From: Treponema sp. C6A8
Lineage (GTDB): Bacteria; Spirochaetota; Spirochaetia; Treponematales; Treponemataceae
Length of the DNA stretch: 64,000 nucleotides
Assembly (NCBI RefSeq): GCF_000619925.1
Contig: NZ_JHVB01000009.1
Location: forward strand, 82,528 to 146,527
Direction of reading: 5' to 3'
The translations under genes were made by a program, and so were the position numbers. Below, in pieces: positions 48,958-58,220 of this stretch (its first letter is position 1; every line of letters begins with the position of its first letter). The notes under the pieces were generated by a model. It was not told where the DNA came from. It searched no databases and saw only the letters and a program-made list of their open reading frames with translations.

Positions 48958-50019
48958 TTAGTTTCTGTTACGATTCTTAATGATTACGAATACACTCTGC
49001 AATACGATGAAGAAACAAAGGATTGCAGAAAGTACGATTCTTGCCCACCAGCTTGAAAGTGTACCCTGGAAGCGGATCAAACTTTCGATGGTTGCCTTAA
49101 TCAGAACACCGAATACAGTTCCCACTACAGTACCAACACCGCCGGTAAGCATGGTTCCACCTATGACGGCGGACGAAATTGCTTCCATTTCAAAGCCTCG
49201 TGCCTGCTCAACGAAGCCCGAAGTTGTGTTCAGACAGAATACAAGTCCACCAAGTGATGCAAGGAAGCCTTCCAGCATGTAAGCAATGAACTTAGTCTTT
49301 TTAACGTTGATACCCATCAAAAGTGCCGACTGTTCGTTTCCACCGATAGCAAAAAGGTTACGGCCGAATCTTGTATATTTAAGCATCCACCAGATAATCA
49401 CAACTGTAATCAAAGCGATGATTACACTTGGGTGAACAAACGGGAACATCAAAACGCCGCGCTTGTTGTGGTAAGGCGCAAACAATACACGAATATCTTT
49501 GTTGGCAAGACCAAGGAAGAACTTACTCTTTGTAATGGCAATCTGCTGTGAGCTGATAATAGCTGTCAAACCACGGCAGAAGAAGAGTCCTGCAAGAGTG
49601 ATTACGAAAGGCTGCAATTCCATGTATGAAATAAGCCATCCCTGAGCGGCGCCAAAAAGAACTCCGAATGCAAGAACAATCAGAATTGCAATGCCGGCAG
49701 GCATACCCATTTTTTCCATGTAATAAGCCAGAATCATACAGTCAAGACCAACTACAGAACCAACCGAAATATCAATACCACCGGTAATCATTACGACAGT
49801 CATACCTGAAGCAACAATCAAAAGACCTGCGTTATCAATAAGCATGTTAAGGAAAGTCTGCATCTTATTAAAGCCCTGTTCGCTGTAAAGAATAAGACCA
49901 ACGATATACATAAGGGCAAAAAGACCGATAGTTACCATCAAAAGGAAGTTACTTGAATCAATCTTAAATCGTTTCTTAAAAGAAGCTGCAAATCCGCTTT
50001 TTTCAATTTTGTTTTCCAT
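48958..50019 (-). CDS. sugar ABC transporter permease (YjfF/RbsC-like)
   Basis: A 353-residue inner-membrane permease of the BPD_transp_2 family with eight to ten helices. Family marks are GLLIVASGMTVVMITGGIDISVGSVVGL near residue 70 (split as ASGMTVVMITGG and IDISVGSVVGL) and GGTMLTGGVGTVVGTVFGV near the C-terminus. With the second permease it forms the channel for a pentose or hexose. It is last in the operon binding protein, ATPase, permease, permease. A terminator follows. Confidence 0.9.
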   Translation of the reverse strand: MENKIEKSGFAASFKKRFKIDSSNFLLMVTIGLFALMYIVGLILYSEQGFNKMQTFLNMLIDNAGLLIVASGMTVVMITGGIDISVGSVVGLDCMILAYYMEKMGMPAGIAILIVLAFGVLFGAAQGWLISYMELQPFVITLAGLFFCRGLTAIISSQQIAITKSKFFLGLANKDIRVLFAPYHNKRGVLMFPFVHPSVIIALITVVIIWWMLKYTRFGRNLFAIGGNEQSALLMGINVKKTKFIAYMLEGFLASLGGLVFCLNTTSGFVEQARGFEMEAISSAVIGGTMLTGGVGTVVGTVFGVLIKATIESLIRFQGTLSSWWARIVLSAILCFFIVLQSVFVIIKNRNRN

Positions 50020-50030
50020 TTCTCCCCTCC

Positions 50031-51104
50031 TTATTTAGCAGTAACAGTACCCATAGCTGTGTTTGCAGCCTTGAGTTTTCTCTGAGCCATCCATTTTTTG
50101 AATGCCGGAGACTGGAATACAACAATCAGAACAACAACTACGGCCTTGTAAACCGGAAGCTGGTCTGCGCTAACACCTACTGCATACAAACTTGTTGTAA
50201 GAGCCTGAATTGTAATCGCACCGATTACAGAACCTGCAAGATTAAACTTACCGCCGCCAAGGCTGTTTCCACCAAGGGCAACCGCAAGGATAGCATCAAG
50301 TTCCATGTTCAAACCGATGTTGTTAGCATCACAAGAATAGATACGGCTTGAAGCAATCAAACCAGTTACACCAGAACAAAGTCCTGAGAATACATAACAG
50401 AAGAAAATAACCATTACAGAATTGATACCAACAAGGCGTCCTGCCTTAGGGTTAATTCCGACTGTCTGAATGTAAGTACTCATGGCAGTTTTTGTTGTAA
50501 CAAGATAAGTAATTGCAACAAAGGCAACCGCAATAAAGATTGGGGTTGGGATAATACATCCAGGGATAAATCCACCGATGTATTTGTATGATTCCATACG
50601 AACATACAGAATTACACCAGTTGCAAGCTCAGTAGAAGAGATAAGCTGGGCAATACCACGACCTGCAGTATACATAATCAAGGTTGCAACCATTGGCTGA
50701 ATGTTGAGGCCTGCTACAAGGAAACCGTTTACGGCACCACAAGCAACGCCCAAAAGCAAACCAAAGAAGATTGCCAGAGCAGGATTCATCAAATATCCGT
50801 CATAGCTTGAACCAAGAAGGCGTACAATCAATGCAGCTGAAACTGCGGCTATTGTACCAACCGAAATATCGGTACCTCGAGAGCTGGCAGCAACAAAGGT
50901 CATACCAACTGCAAGGATAATAAGTTCGCTTGAACGGTTCAGAATATCAATCAAGAAGCCGTACAAAACGCCGTTATTAATAGAAATCTTAAAAAATCCC
51001 GGAGTAATGATTGCGTTAATTATCAGCATTAAAATCAACGCAGTAATCGGCAGCATAAGCTGACTTTTTCGGGCTTTATTCCACAACTGATACAAATTAG
51101 CCAT
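50031..51104 (-). CDS. sugar ABC transporter permease (YtfT/RbsC-like)
   Basis: A permease of the same family as its neighbour. The start is the ATG at 51102-51104 (MANLYQLWNKARKSQ), which has GGAGG 8 bases upstream inside the ATPase gene and overlaps that gene's stop by 8 bases. Family segments are LAVGMTFVAASSRGTDISVG and LDAILAVALGGNSLGGGKFN. It has about nine membrane helices. It pairs with the permease 11 bases downstream. Confidence 0.9.
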   Translation of the reverse strand: MANLYQLWNKARKSQLMLPITALILMLIINAIITPGFFKISINNGVLYGFLIDILNRSSELIILAVGMTFVAASSRGTDISVGTIAAVSAALIVRLLGSSYDGYLMNPALAIFFGLLLGVACGAVNGFLVAGLNIQPMVATLIMYTAGRGIAQLISSTELATGVILYVRMESYKYIGGFIPGCIIPTPIFIAVAFVAITYLVTTKTAMSTYIQTVGINPKAGRLVGINSVMVIFFCYVFSGLCSGVTGLIASSRIYSCDANNIGLNMELDAILAVALGGNSLGGGKFNLAGSVIGAITIQALTTSLYAVGVSADQLPVYKAVVVVLIVVFQSPAFKKWMAQRKLKAANTAMGTVTAK

Positions 51105-52617
51105 TTGCTTTTCCTCCCGCAATTGCAACCATTACATCCTGCTGAGTAAGATTGTCGTTCTTAAGTTCTCCAACCTTTTCACCATCACGCATTACGCAAA
51201 GACGGTTTACAGTACGGAGCATTTCATCAATTTCAGAACTGATGAAGACAACAGTCAAACCTTCTTTTGCAAGCTGAATTACAAGCTTCTGGATTTCTGT
51301 CTTAGTACCAACGTCAATACCGCGGGTAGGTTCGTCCAGAATCAGGAATTCAGGGTTGGTTACGAGCCAGCGTCCGATAATAACCTTCTGCTGGTTTCCG
51401 CCCGAAAGCGCCTTAATAGGAGTTTCCATAGAAACAGTCTTTACATTCAAAGCCTTGATGTATTTTTCAGTAAGCTCAATCTGCTTAGACATAGGAAGCT
51501 TTTTGAAAACACCAGTCTTTGCCTGCAGTGCAATCATCATATTATCGCGGATAGAAAGATCAGCAATGATACTTTCAGCCTTGCGGTCTTCCGGAAGATA
51601 TGCCATACCGCGTTTAATAGAATCAAGCGGAGAAAGCGCATTAAGAGGCTTTCCGTTGAATTCCAGGGTACCAGCATCAGGGTGGTCAGCGCCATAAAGT
51701 GTACGAACAAGTTCAGAACGACCTGAACCGAGCAAACCTGTCAAACCGATAACCTCACCTTTTTTAATGGTAAGTTCAAACGGCTTGATTGTACCTTTGT
51801 GAGTAAGACCAACGGCCTTCAAAATTACAGGAACATCGTCGCGCTCTTCAATAGAGTTATCAGCATGCAGGTTATCAAGTTCTGCAACTTCATGACCAAG
51901 CATGGCCTGAACAAGCTCAAGACGAGGAAGTTCATCAACAGTGTACTGACCTTCAAGCTCACCGTTTCGCAAAACAGTAATCTTATCGCAGACAGCATAA
52001 ACCTGTTCAAGGAAGTGAGTAACGAAGATAATACCAACGCCCTTAGACTTAAGGCGGTTCATTACCTTAAAGAGTTCTTCAACTTCCTTATCATCCAAAG
52101 AAGATGTAGGTTCATCAAGAATAAGAACCTTACAGTTAAAGTTTACGGCTCGCGCAATGGCAACCATCTGCTGAATGGCAACTGAATAGTCACCAAGACT
52201 CTTTGTTACATCTATATCGCCAAGACCTACTTCGCTAAGTACAACCTTGGCCTGTTCATTCATTAATTTCCAGTCAATTGCAAAATGTCTTTTCGGCTCG
52301 TGACCTGCAAAAATATTTTCTGCAACAGAAATATTCGGACACAAGTTTACTTCCTGATACACAGTACTGATTCCGTTCAGCTGTGATTCCTCAGGCGAAT
52401 GGTTATTGATTTCCTTTCCTTCAAGAAAAATCTCACCAGAATCTCTGGTATGAATACCAGTCAAAACTTTAATCAATGTTGATTTTCCGGCACCGTTTTC
52501 ACCCATCAAAGCATGAATTTCACCCTTACAAAGAGTAAAATCAACGTTCTGAAGCGCTTTTACACCCGGAAATATCATTGTAATGTTTTTCATTTGAAGC
52601 AAAACATCATTTGCCAT
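51097..52617 (-). CDS. sugar ABC transporter ATPase with two nucleotide-binding domains (RbsA/YtfR-like)
   Basis: A 506-residue double ABC protein. Domain 1 has Walker A GENGAGKSTLIKVLTG, signature YSVAIQQMVAIARAV (degenerate against LSGGQ) and Walker B KVLILDEPTSSLD. Domain 2 has LLGSGRSELVRTLYG (a Walker A variant), signature LSGGNQQKVIIGRWL and Walker B FLILDEPTRGIDVG. This asymmetry is usual for the carbohydrate CUT2 family. It powers import through the two permeases. It follows the binding protein gene after a partial terminator. Confidence 0.93.
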   Translation of the reverse strand: MANDVLLQMKNITMIFPGVKALQNVDFTLCKGEIHALMGENGAGKSTLIKVLTGIHTRDSGEIFLEGKEINNHSPEESQLNGISTVYQEVNLCPNISVAENIFAGHEPKRHFAIDWKLMNEQAKVVLSEVGLGDIDVTKSLGDYSVAIQQMVAIARAVNFNCKVLILDEPTSSLDDKEVEELFKVMNRLKSKGVGIIFVTHFLEQVYAVCDKITVLRNGELEGQYTVDELPRLELVQAMLGHEVAELDNLHADNSIEERDDVPVILKAVGLTHKGTIKPFELTIKKGEVIGLTGLLGSGRSELVRTLYGADHPDAGTLEFNGKPLNALSPLDSIKRGMAYLPEDRKAESIIADLSIRDNMMIALQAKTGVFKKLPMSKQIELTEKYIKALNVKTVSMETPIKALSGGNQQKVIIGRWLVTNPEFLILDEPTRGIDVGTKTEIQKLVIQLAKEGLTVVFISSEIDEMLRTVNRLCVMRDGEKVGELKNDNLTQQDVMVAIAGGKANG

Positions 52618-52646
52618 TTTCTTTTTTCCCTAAGTAAAAAAATTCT

Positions 52647-52703
52647 TAAAAAAAAGGCTGGAGAGTGCAGGTTTAATTTCTAACCCTGTGCAAGTCCAGC
52701 CTT
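52647..52703 (-). terminator. stem-loop between binding-protein and ATPase genes
   Basis: On the minus strand, AAGGCTGGA and TCCAGCCTT enclose a second stem (TGCACAGGGTT with AACCTGCA) and are followed by eight T. It probably lets the binding protein be made in excess over the membrane parts, as in other ABC operons. Confidence 0.8.
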
Positions 52704-52727
52704 TCCAGCTAAATTACTAACTTATAA

Positions 52728-53711
52728 TTAGTATTTACGTGTTGGAAGTTTTGCAGCAGCATTTTCCTGATCAAATACTTCCTCTACAACGTACTGTTTC
52801 TTGTCTTTAACTTTCTTTCCAGCTTCCAAAGTCTTGATGATTTCATCAACACGTGGACCGTGAAGTGGGTTACATTCAACAGCACAGTTGATTTCGCCAG
52901 CCATCATCTTGTTGAATGTTTCGTGTACAGCATCGAAACAGATGATGATGATGTCTTTTCCAGGTTTTTTACCAGCAGCTTTGATAGCGTCGATTGCACC
53001 CCAAGCCATGTTGTCGTTTTCTGCAAATACTACATCGATTTTTGGAGTAGATTTGAGGATAGACTCCATAACTTCCTGTCCTTTAGACTGTGTGAATTCA
53101 CCTGTCTGCTGAGCAACAAGTTTCCAGTTTTTGTGAGCAGCAATACCTTCTTCGATACCCTGTGTACGTCCGATCTGAGCAGAAGCACCAATTGTACCCT
53201 GGAGGTCTACGATATTGATTTCGTCCTTATCACGGCCGATCTTCTTAAGGTAAGATTCAAGCCATTTAACGCCGTCGCGTCCTTCCTGAAGGAAGTTACC
53301 GCCTACCCAGCAGAGATACAAATCATCTACACCAGTCATCAAGCGGTCAGAAAGAATTACAGGAATACCAGCTTTTTTAGCTTCCTGAAGAACTGTTTCC
53401 CAACCTGTTTCTACTACAGGAGCTACTACGATGTAGTCAACATCCTGCTGAATAAAGCTGCGGATAGCCTTGATCTGATTTTCCTGCTTCTGCTGAGCAT
53501 CATCAAAAATCAATTTGTAGCCGTTAGCTTCTGTGAATGTCTCTTTGAAAGAAGTTGTGTTAGCAAGACGCCAGTCAGATTCAGCACCTACCTGTGCATA
53601 ACCAACTGTAATGAGCTTCTTAGCTGGAGCCTTCTTTTTTGCTGCGAACATACTGCTTGCAGCTGCAACCATAAGACCTGCGGCAATCAAAGTCTTAACT
53701 GTTTTTTTCAT
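52728..53711 (-). CDS. periplasmic sugar-binding protein (YtfQ/RbsB-like)
   Basis: Soluble exported binding protein with signal peptide TLIAAGLMVAAASSMFA and a Peripla_BP_4 fold. Segments include ITVGYAQVGAESDWRLANTT, QKQENQIKAIRSFIQQDVDY, VVETGWETVLQEAKKAGIPV, FAENDNMAWGAIDAIKAAGK and INCAVECNPLHGPRVDE. These resemble galactofuranose-binding YtfQ, so a furanose-form sugar is a possible ligand. I prefer the second ATG (53711), 8 bases after AGGAGG; the first ATG at 53717 is too close to it. It is the first gene of the transport operon. Confidence 0.9.
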   Translation of the reverse strand: MKKTVKTLIAAGLMVAAASSMFAAKKKAPAKKLITVGYAQVGAESDWRLANTTSFKETFTEANGYKLIFDDAQQKQENQIKAIRSFIQQDVDYIVVAPVVETGWETVLQEAKKAGIPVILSDRLMTGVDDLYLCWVGGNFLQEGRDGVKWLESYLKKIGRDKDEINIVDLQGTIGASAQIGRTQGIEEGIAAHKNWKLVAQQTGEFTQSKGQEVMESILKSTPKIDVVFAENDNMAWGAIDAIKAAGKKPGKDIIIICFDAVHETFNKMMAGEINCAVECNPLHGPRVDEIIKTLEAGKKVKDKKQYVVEEVFDQENAAAKLPTRKY

Positions 53712-53851
53712 ATCCATTTCCTCCTAACGATTTGGACAAGTTTTTATGATAGTTTAATACTACCCCCGCCAATGTCAGAAGTACATAGATTTTTTTACGG
53801 AGTTTGTTCAATTTTTTGGGTATTTTATTTGAAAAAAGGAAGGAATAATTG

Positions 53852-53892
53852 AACTTTCGCCAGAAAAGTTAAGGTTTTTTCTGACGAAAGTT
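53852..53892. terminator. long hairpin after the putative porin gene
   Basis: AACTTTCG (53852-53859) pairs with CGAAAGTT (53885-53892), and CAGAAAA (53861-53867) with TTTTCTG (53877-53883). It lies 12 bases beyond the stop of the minus-strand gene at 53904. Confidence 0.6.
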
Positions 53893-53903
53893 AAGATTTT
53901 TTA

Positions 53904-55043
53904 CTACAAACTGAATCTCAAGCTGAAAGCGCCGCCCCAGATGTTAGAGCCAAGGTCGTAGCTTCCGCTGAATGTAAGGTCAATAACTGCAAAGTCGAAT
54001 GCAAATCCACCCTGTACAACCGGACGAACTTTAAATCCTTCTGCAGTACCGCCAAAACTTCTTGGGAAGAGACCATCACGAATAGCGTTCTGCATATCAT
54101 CATTGCTATCATTAAGAATCTTTGTCCAGTCAAGATTTCTTACGCCCCATTCAACCTTAGAGTTTGTAAACATAAGTCTAAAGCCTGCAAATGGTCTGAA
54201 GAAGAGAAGCTTAGCAGAAATCTGAGTATTCAAAGTAAAGTTAGTAGATTTGTAATCAAGGTTTGCGCTTACATTGTCACCGTCATTAGAGCCGATTTTT
54301 CCAGAAGTATAATAGAAGCCTGCTCCTACAATAAATTTTGTATCAAGAACCTTTGGCTTCCAGAGACAGTAACGAACGTCAAATCCAATAGAAAAGAGGT
54401 CAAAATAAACAGGTTTAATAAGCTTATCAAGACCAAACATTTTTGATGAATCAAGAGTACAGAGTGTAAAACCAATATCAAATGGAAGTTCAAAATCATT
54501 TACTTTTACACCACCAAGACGGGCATCAAAAGTAATTGTAGGAAGGGCAAGTTGATTTGGAACACTGCCCAAATCCATTTTAAATGCATTTGACATGTCT
54601 TTAAGAGGTGTAAGATCCATTTTAGCAGCGCCAAGATTAACGCCAAAACCAAAACGAGGACAGAATTTTCCGTTTCCAACCTGAACAAGGTGTCCAATCC
54701 AGGAATTAGCCCATACATTCTGCTGAATCTGAGTATTTGGAACTGTATCTTTTAAACCGTCACAAAATCCATTAAGACCGTCCATAGCTGTTGAATATGG
54801 ATTTTTGATATCAAGCTTATTAAGGGCATTTGTTGCTTCATTAACATAGGTTGTAAAATCAGCTTCTGAAACATTGTTGTCATGAAGTGCTTTTGAAATT
54901 GTATCCATGTTTTCATTAACAAGTCTTGCAATATCCGCCGGCACATCAACAGTAGGATAGCCAGGTACAGTAACAGGTACTGCAAACACCGGTGCTGTCA
55001 TTATCATCAGAGCTGCAAAAAGCCCTAAAACAATTTTCTTCAT
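53904..55043 (-). CDS. putative outer-membrane beta-barrel protein
   Basis: A 379-residue exported protein with signal peptide IVLGLFAALMIMTAPVFA. After a helical region (about 30-95) come repeated amphipathic strands separated by turns (CPRFGFGVNLGAAKMDLTPL, FIVGAGFYYTSGKIG, FTLNTQISAKLLFFRPFAGF). The chain ends in aromatic-rich strands (GGAFSLRFSL). This is typical of treponemal outer-membrane proteins. Exact family and solute are unknown. GGAGG precedes the ATG. It is upstream of the sugar ABC operon on the same strand but separated by a hairpin. Confidence 0.68.
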   Translation of the reverse strand: MKKIVLGLFAALMIMTAPVFAVPVTVPGYPTVDVPADIARLVNENMDTISKALHDNNVSEADFTTYVNEATNALNKLDIKNPYSTAMDGLNGFCDGLKDTVPNTQIQQNVWANSWIGHLVQVGNGKFCPRFGFGVNLGAAKMDLTPLKDMSNAFKMDLGSVPNQLALPTITFDARLGGVKVNDFELPFDIGFTLCTLDSSKMFGLDKLIKPVYFDLFSIGFDVRYCLWKPKVLDTKFIVGAGFYYTSGKIGSNDGDNVSANLDYKSTNFTLNTQISAKLLFFRPFAGFRLMFTNSKVEWGVRNLDWTKILNDSNDDMQNAIRDGLFPRSFGGTAEGFKVRPVVQGGFAFDFAVIDLTFSGSYDLGSNIWGGAFSLRFSL

Positions 55044-55169
55044 AAATAGTTTCCTCCGAATTCCATAATTCTCTGTTATCTTAAAATGTTCTTAGATTAT
55101 ACCTTCGCCGCAATATCTAGTCAAACACAATCCGTTGAAAGAAGCTCTTATTTACTATAAAATGCATAC

Positions 55170-56846
55170 ATGACAGATATTGAAATTGCACAGAAAAATG
55201 TAATGATTCCTATCAAGGATGTGGCTGCAAAAATCGGAATTGCAGAAGACAAGCTTGAACTCTACGGACCATACAAAGCAAAAATCACTTTTGAAGAATT
55301 AAAAACCTTGCAGAAAAAGGCTTCCGAAAAACCAGGAAAGCTTATTCTTGTAACTGCAATCACTCCTACCCCGGCAGGCGAAGGAAAATCAACAGTTAGC
55401 ATCGGACTTGCAGACGGACTTAATAAAATCGGAAAGAAAACCGTAGTAGCCCTTCGCGAGCCAAGCCTTGGACCTTGCTTCGGTGTAAAAGGCGGTGCCT
55501 GTGGCGGCGGCTATGCCCAGATTGTCCCGATGGAAGACATCAACCTGCACTTTACAGGCGACATTCACGCAATCTCAATTGCAAACAACCTTATTGCAAC
55601 CTTAATCGATAACCATATTCAGCAGGGAAATCAGCTGGGAATTGACCCGCGCACAATCAGCTGGAAACGCTGTATGGATTTGAACGACCGTTCTTTGCGC
55701 AACATTATCGTTGGACTTGGCGGACGTCTTCAGGGAGTTCCTCGAGAAGACCACTTTACAATCGCAGTTGCCTCAGAAATCATGGCAATCATCTGTCTTT
55801 CAAAAACAATCAGCGAGCTTAAAGAGCGCATTGACCGCATTGTAATCGGTCAGAACTACGCACGAGAGAACGTAACCTTCGGACAGCTTAAATGCACAGG
55901 CGCTGTTGCAGCTCTTCTAAAAGACGTAATCAAACCAAACCTTGTTCAGACTTTGGAAAAGAATCCTGCATTTGTTCACGGCGGACCTTTTGCCAACATA
56001 GCCCACGGCTGTAACAGCGTAAACGCAACAATGTGTGCCCTTGCAACCGGCGACTACGTAGTTACAGAAGCTGGCTTTGCAGCCGACCTGGGTGCAGAAA
56101 AGTTCTTAGACATTAAATGCCGCTCGGCAGGACTTAAACCGGATGCAGTTGTAATTGTTGCAACTATCCGCGCCCTCAAAATGCACGGTGGCGTAGCAAA
56201 AACTGACCTGGCTCAACCAAATACAGCAGCACTGGAAAAAGGCTTTGAAAACCTTAAGACTCATATAGAAAACATTGCAAAATTCGGACTTCCAAGCGTT
56301 GTTGCCGTAAACAAATTCATTACAGACAGCGACGAAGAAATTAAACTTTTACAGGATTTGTGCGAAAGGTTTGGTGCAAAAGCCGTACTCAGCGAAGGCT
56401 GGGAAAAAGGCGGAAACGGAACTCAGGAGCTTGCAAAAGCAGTCGCAGAACTTGCAGACAGCGGAAAGGCAGCCTTCAAGCACCTTTACCAGGATGATCT
56501 TCCTCTCACAAAGAAGATTGAAACAATTGCAAAAGAGATTTACCGCGCAGAACGCGTAGATTTTGACTCCGCCGCATTGAAAAAGCTCAAGACTTTCGAA
56601 GAACAGGGCTACGGAAAGCTTCCGGTCTGCATTGCAAAAACTCAGAACTCAATCAGCCACGACCCGACATTAATCGGAGCGCCAAAAGGCTTTGTTTTCC
56701 CGGTCCGCGACGTTCAGCTCTACGCCGGCGCAGGCTTCGTAGTAGCGTTGGCAGGTGACATCATGACAATGCCAGGCTTACCAAAAGCCCCAGCTGCCCT
56801 CAACATCGACGTTGATGACGACGGAAAAATTACAGGATTGTTCTAA
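55170..56846 (+). CDS. fhs: formate--tetrahydrofolate ligase
   Basis: ATP-dependent synthesis of 10-formyl-tetrahydrofolate, a one-carbon entry point used in acetogenesis and purine synthesis. Length 558. Diagnostic segments are the P-loop [60 protein letters not shown], and the late [16 protein letters not shown] and [16 protein letters not shown] ends 8 bases before the ATG with no ribosome-binding site, close to leaderless spacing. It is followed by an R1 repeat and convergent adk. Confidence 0.95.
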   Translation: MTDIEIAQKNVMIPIKDVAAKIGIAEDKLELYGPYKAKITFEELKTLQKKASEKPGKLILVTAITPTPAGEGKSTVSIGLADGLNKIGKKTVVALREPSLGPCFGVKGGACGGGYAQIVPMEDINLHFTGDIHAISIANNLIATLIDNHIQQGNQLGIDPRTISWKRCMDLNDRSLRNIIVGLGGRLQGVPREDHFTIAVASEIMAIICLSKTISELKERIDRIVIGQNYARENVTFGQLKCTGAVAALLKDVIKPNLVQTLEKNPAFVHGGPFANIAHGCNSVNATMCALATGDYVVTEAGFAADLGAEKFLDIKCRSAGLKPDAVVIVATIRALKMHGGVAKTDLAQPNTAALEKGFENLKTHIENIAKFGLPSVVAVNKFITDSDEEIKLLQDLCERFGAKAVLSEGWEKGGNGTQELAKAVAELADSGKAAFKHLYQDDLPLTKKIETIAKEIYRAERVDFDSAALKKLKTFEEQGYGKLPVCIAKTQNSISHDPTLIGAPKGFVFPVRDVQLYAGAGFVVALAGDIMTMPGLPKAPAALNIDVDDDGKITGLF

Positions 56847-56870
56847 TTAAATAAGATTAGTTTAAAATTA

Positions 56871-57024
56871 AAAAAACAGCTTCCAGTCGAGTTGTTGATT
56901 CCAAAACCGCGCGATATCGCGCTACACGCTATTTGTGGTAAAGTAACTATTGAACCTGCCGCTCACGCGGCAGCCACAAATAGAGTGTTTTTGTAATCCA
57001 CAACTCTCCCTCGCGCTGTTTTTT
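56871..57024 (+). repeat. R1 palindromic repeat, copy E
   Basis: Outermost arms AAAAAACAGC (56871-56880) and GCTGTTTTTT (57015-57024) are perfect, giving A- and T-tracts like a two-way terminator. Second arms GAGTTGTTGATT (56889-56900) and AATCCACAACTC (56995-57006) pair at 11 of 12. Then CAAAA, ACCGCGCGATATCGCGCTA, and inner arms CACGCTATTTGTGG (56925-56938) and CCACAAATAGAGTG (56974-56987). AACTAT and the hairpin CTGCCGC-TCAC-GCGGCAG are inside. It lies between convergent fhs and adk. Confidence 0.9.
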
Positions 57025-57040
57025 TTATTGAAAGTCTATC

Positions 57041-57673
57041 TTACTTCTTAAAAATCTCTTTGAACTTTCCAAGAAGTACATCAGTTTCAATAGAAGCATC
57101 CAAATCTGTGATTGCTCCCTTGTCGCGGTAGAACTTAATAAGAGGTTCTGTCTGCTCGCGGTAAACGTCCATACGGTGAAGGATAGATTCCTGTTTGTCG
57201 TCATCGCGCTGGTAGAGTTCGCCGCCACACTTGTCGCAAACGCCTTCTACTTTTGGTGGAAGAGTAAGAACGTTGAAGTTAGCGCCACAAGCCTTACATA
57301 CACGGCGTGTAGAAAGACGGCGGATAACGATTTCGTCCTTAATTTCAAAGTTTACAACCTTTACATCGTCACAAATCTTTGTGAACATTTCTGCCTGAGG
57401 AATTGTGCGAGGGAAACCGTCAAGAATATATCCGTTCTTGCAGTCAGGCTGAGAAAGGCGATCCTTTACAAGTTCGCAAGTCAAATCATCACTTACCAAA
57501 GAACCTGAATCGATGATAGCCTTAACCTTTACTCCAAGAGGAGTCTGATTTTTAATATTTGCACGGAAAATATCGCCAGTAGAAATATGTGGGATTTTGT
57601 AGTCTTCTGCAACTTTTACAGCCAACGAGCCTTTACCAGCTCCCGGTGGGCCTAAAAAAATGAAATTGTTCAT
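57041..57673 (-). CDS. adk: adenylate kinase, zinc-binding lid form
   Basis: Interconverts ATP, AMP and ADP. The 210-residue chain has the P-loop FLGPPGAGKGSLAVKVAE, the AMP site ISTGDIFRANI, YILDGFPRTIPQAEMF, and a lid with four Cys (CKACG and CDKCGG) that bind zinc, followed by QRDDDKQESILHRMDVY. AGGAG precedes the ATG. It is convergent with fhs and divergent from groES. Confidence 0.95.
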   Translation of the reverse strand: MNNFIFLGPPGAGKGSLAVKVAEDYKIPHISTGDIFRANIKNQTPLGVKVKAIIDSGSLVSDDLTCELVKDRLSQPDCKNGYILDGFPRTIPQAEMFTKICDDVKVVNFEIKDEIVIRRLSTRRVCKACGANFNVLTLPPKVEGVCDKCGGELYQRDDDKQESILHRMDVYREQTEPLIKFYRDKGAITDLDASIETDVLLGKFKEIFKK

Positions 57674-57732
57674 TTATGTCTCCTATATATTTAATTATAT
57701 TATTATATAGTTAAAACTGAAAATTTGGAAGA

Positions 57733-57838
57733 AAAAATGCGTAGCAGGCTTCGTGATTTGTGTAGCACTGCAGAGCAAGCAAAGCTTGCGGCGAGCGTTC
57801 TCGGCGGAACAAATCACGGTTTCTGCGAGAGCATTTTT
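57733..57838. repeat. R2 palindromic repeat, copy 2
   Basis: Outer AAAAATGC (57733-57740) pairs with GCATTTTT (57831-57838), and inner CGTGATTTGT (57752-57761) with ACAAATCACG (57809-57818), both perfect. The loop holds GCAAG-CAAAG-CTTGC and CGAG-CGTT-CTCG hairpins. It shares TTTGTGYAGCA and TTCTCGGCGGAACAAA with the copy at 34459-34593, though the flanking arms differ in sequence. It lies between divergent adk and groES. Confidence 0.82.
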
Positions 57839-57914
57839 GTTGCCTTTTTTAGGTTTTCTTATTATTTTAATAGTAATATAAAAAACAACTTAATTTTTTG
57901 GAGATATATAGAAA

Positions 57915-58187
57915 ATGAAAGTTAAACCTTTAGCAGATCGCGTTCTTGTTAAAAACGACAAGGCAGAAACAAAAACAGCAAGTGGACTTATCATTCCTGA
58001 GGCTGCTCAGGAAAAAACTCAGACTGCAACTGTAGTTGAAGTTGGTCCAGGTACTGATGATGTAAAAATCACAGTAAAAGCTGGAGACCGCATCATGTAT
58101 GATAAATATTCTGGAACACAGGTAAAAATCGACGGAGAAGATCACCTCATCCTCAAGATGAGCGACATCATCGCTGTAATCGAATAA
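57915..58187 (+). CDS. groES: co-chaperonin GroES
   Basis: A 90-residue GroES, the lid of the GroEL folding chamber. It begins VKPLADRVLVKNDKAETKTA with the mobile loop (ASGLIIPEAAQEKTQ) and ends DGEDHLILKMSDIIAVIE. GGAG lies 11 bases before the ATG. groEL does not follow; the next gene is on the other strand, so groES is uncoupled here. I see no CIRCE element (TTAGCACTC inverted repeat) in the upstream 240 bases. Confidence 0.95.
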   Translation: MKVKPLADRVLVKNDKAETKTASGLIIPEAAQEKTQTATVVEVGPGTDDVKITVKAGDRIMYDKYSGTQVKIDGEDHLILKMSDIIAVIE

Positions 58188-58188
58188 G

Positions 58189-58211
58189 ATTATCGGGTCA
58201 AGCCCGATAAT
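58189..58211. terminator. GGGTCAAGCCC palindrome after groES
   Basis: ATTATCGGG-TCAAG-CCCGATAAT, 9-bp perfect stem, between convergent groES and the TPR lipoprotein gene. It is closely related to the element at 42196-42219. Confidence 0.7.
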
Positions 58212-58220
58212 GACATAACT

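Noticed and set aside
52860..53852. A 330-codon open frame on the plus strand
   Set aside because: It is antisense to the sugar-binding protein gene, and its residues (runs of Ser, Phe, Cys) are typical of a shadow frame.
57674..57914. CIRCE operator for groES
   Set aside because: No TTAGCACTC-N9-GAGTGCTAA pattern is present; the GTAGCACTG found here belongs to the R2 repeat.
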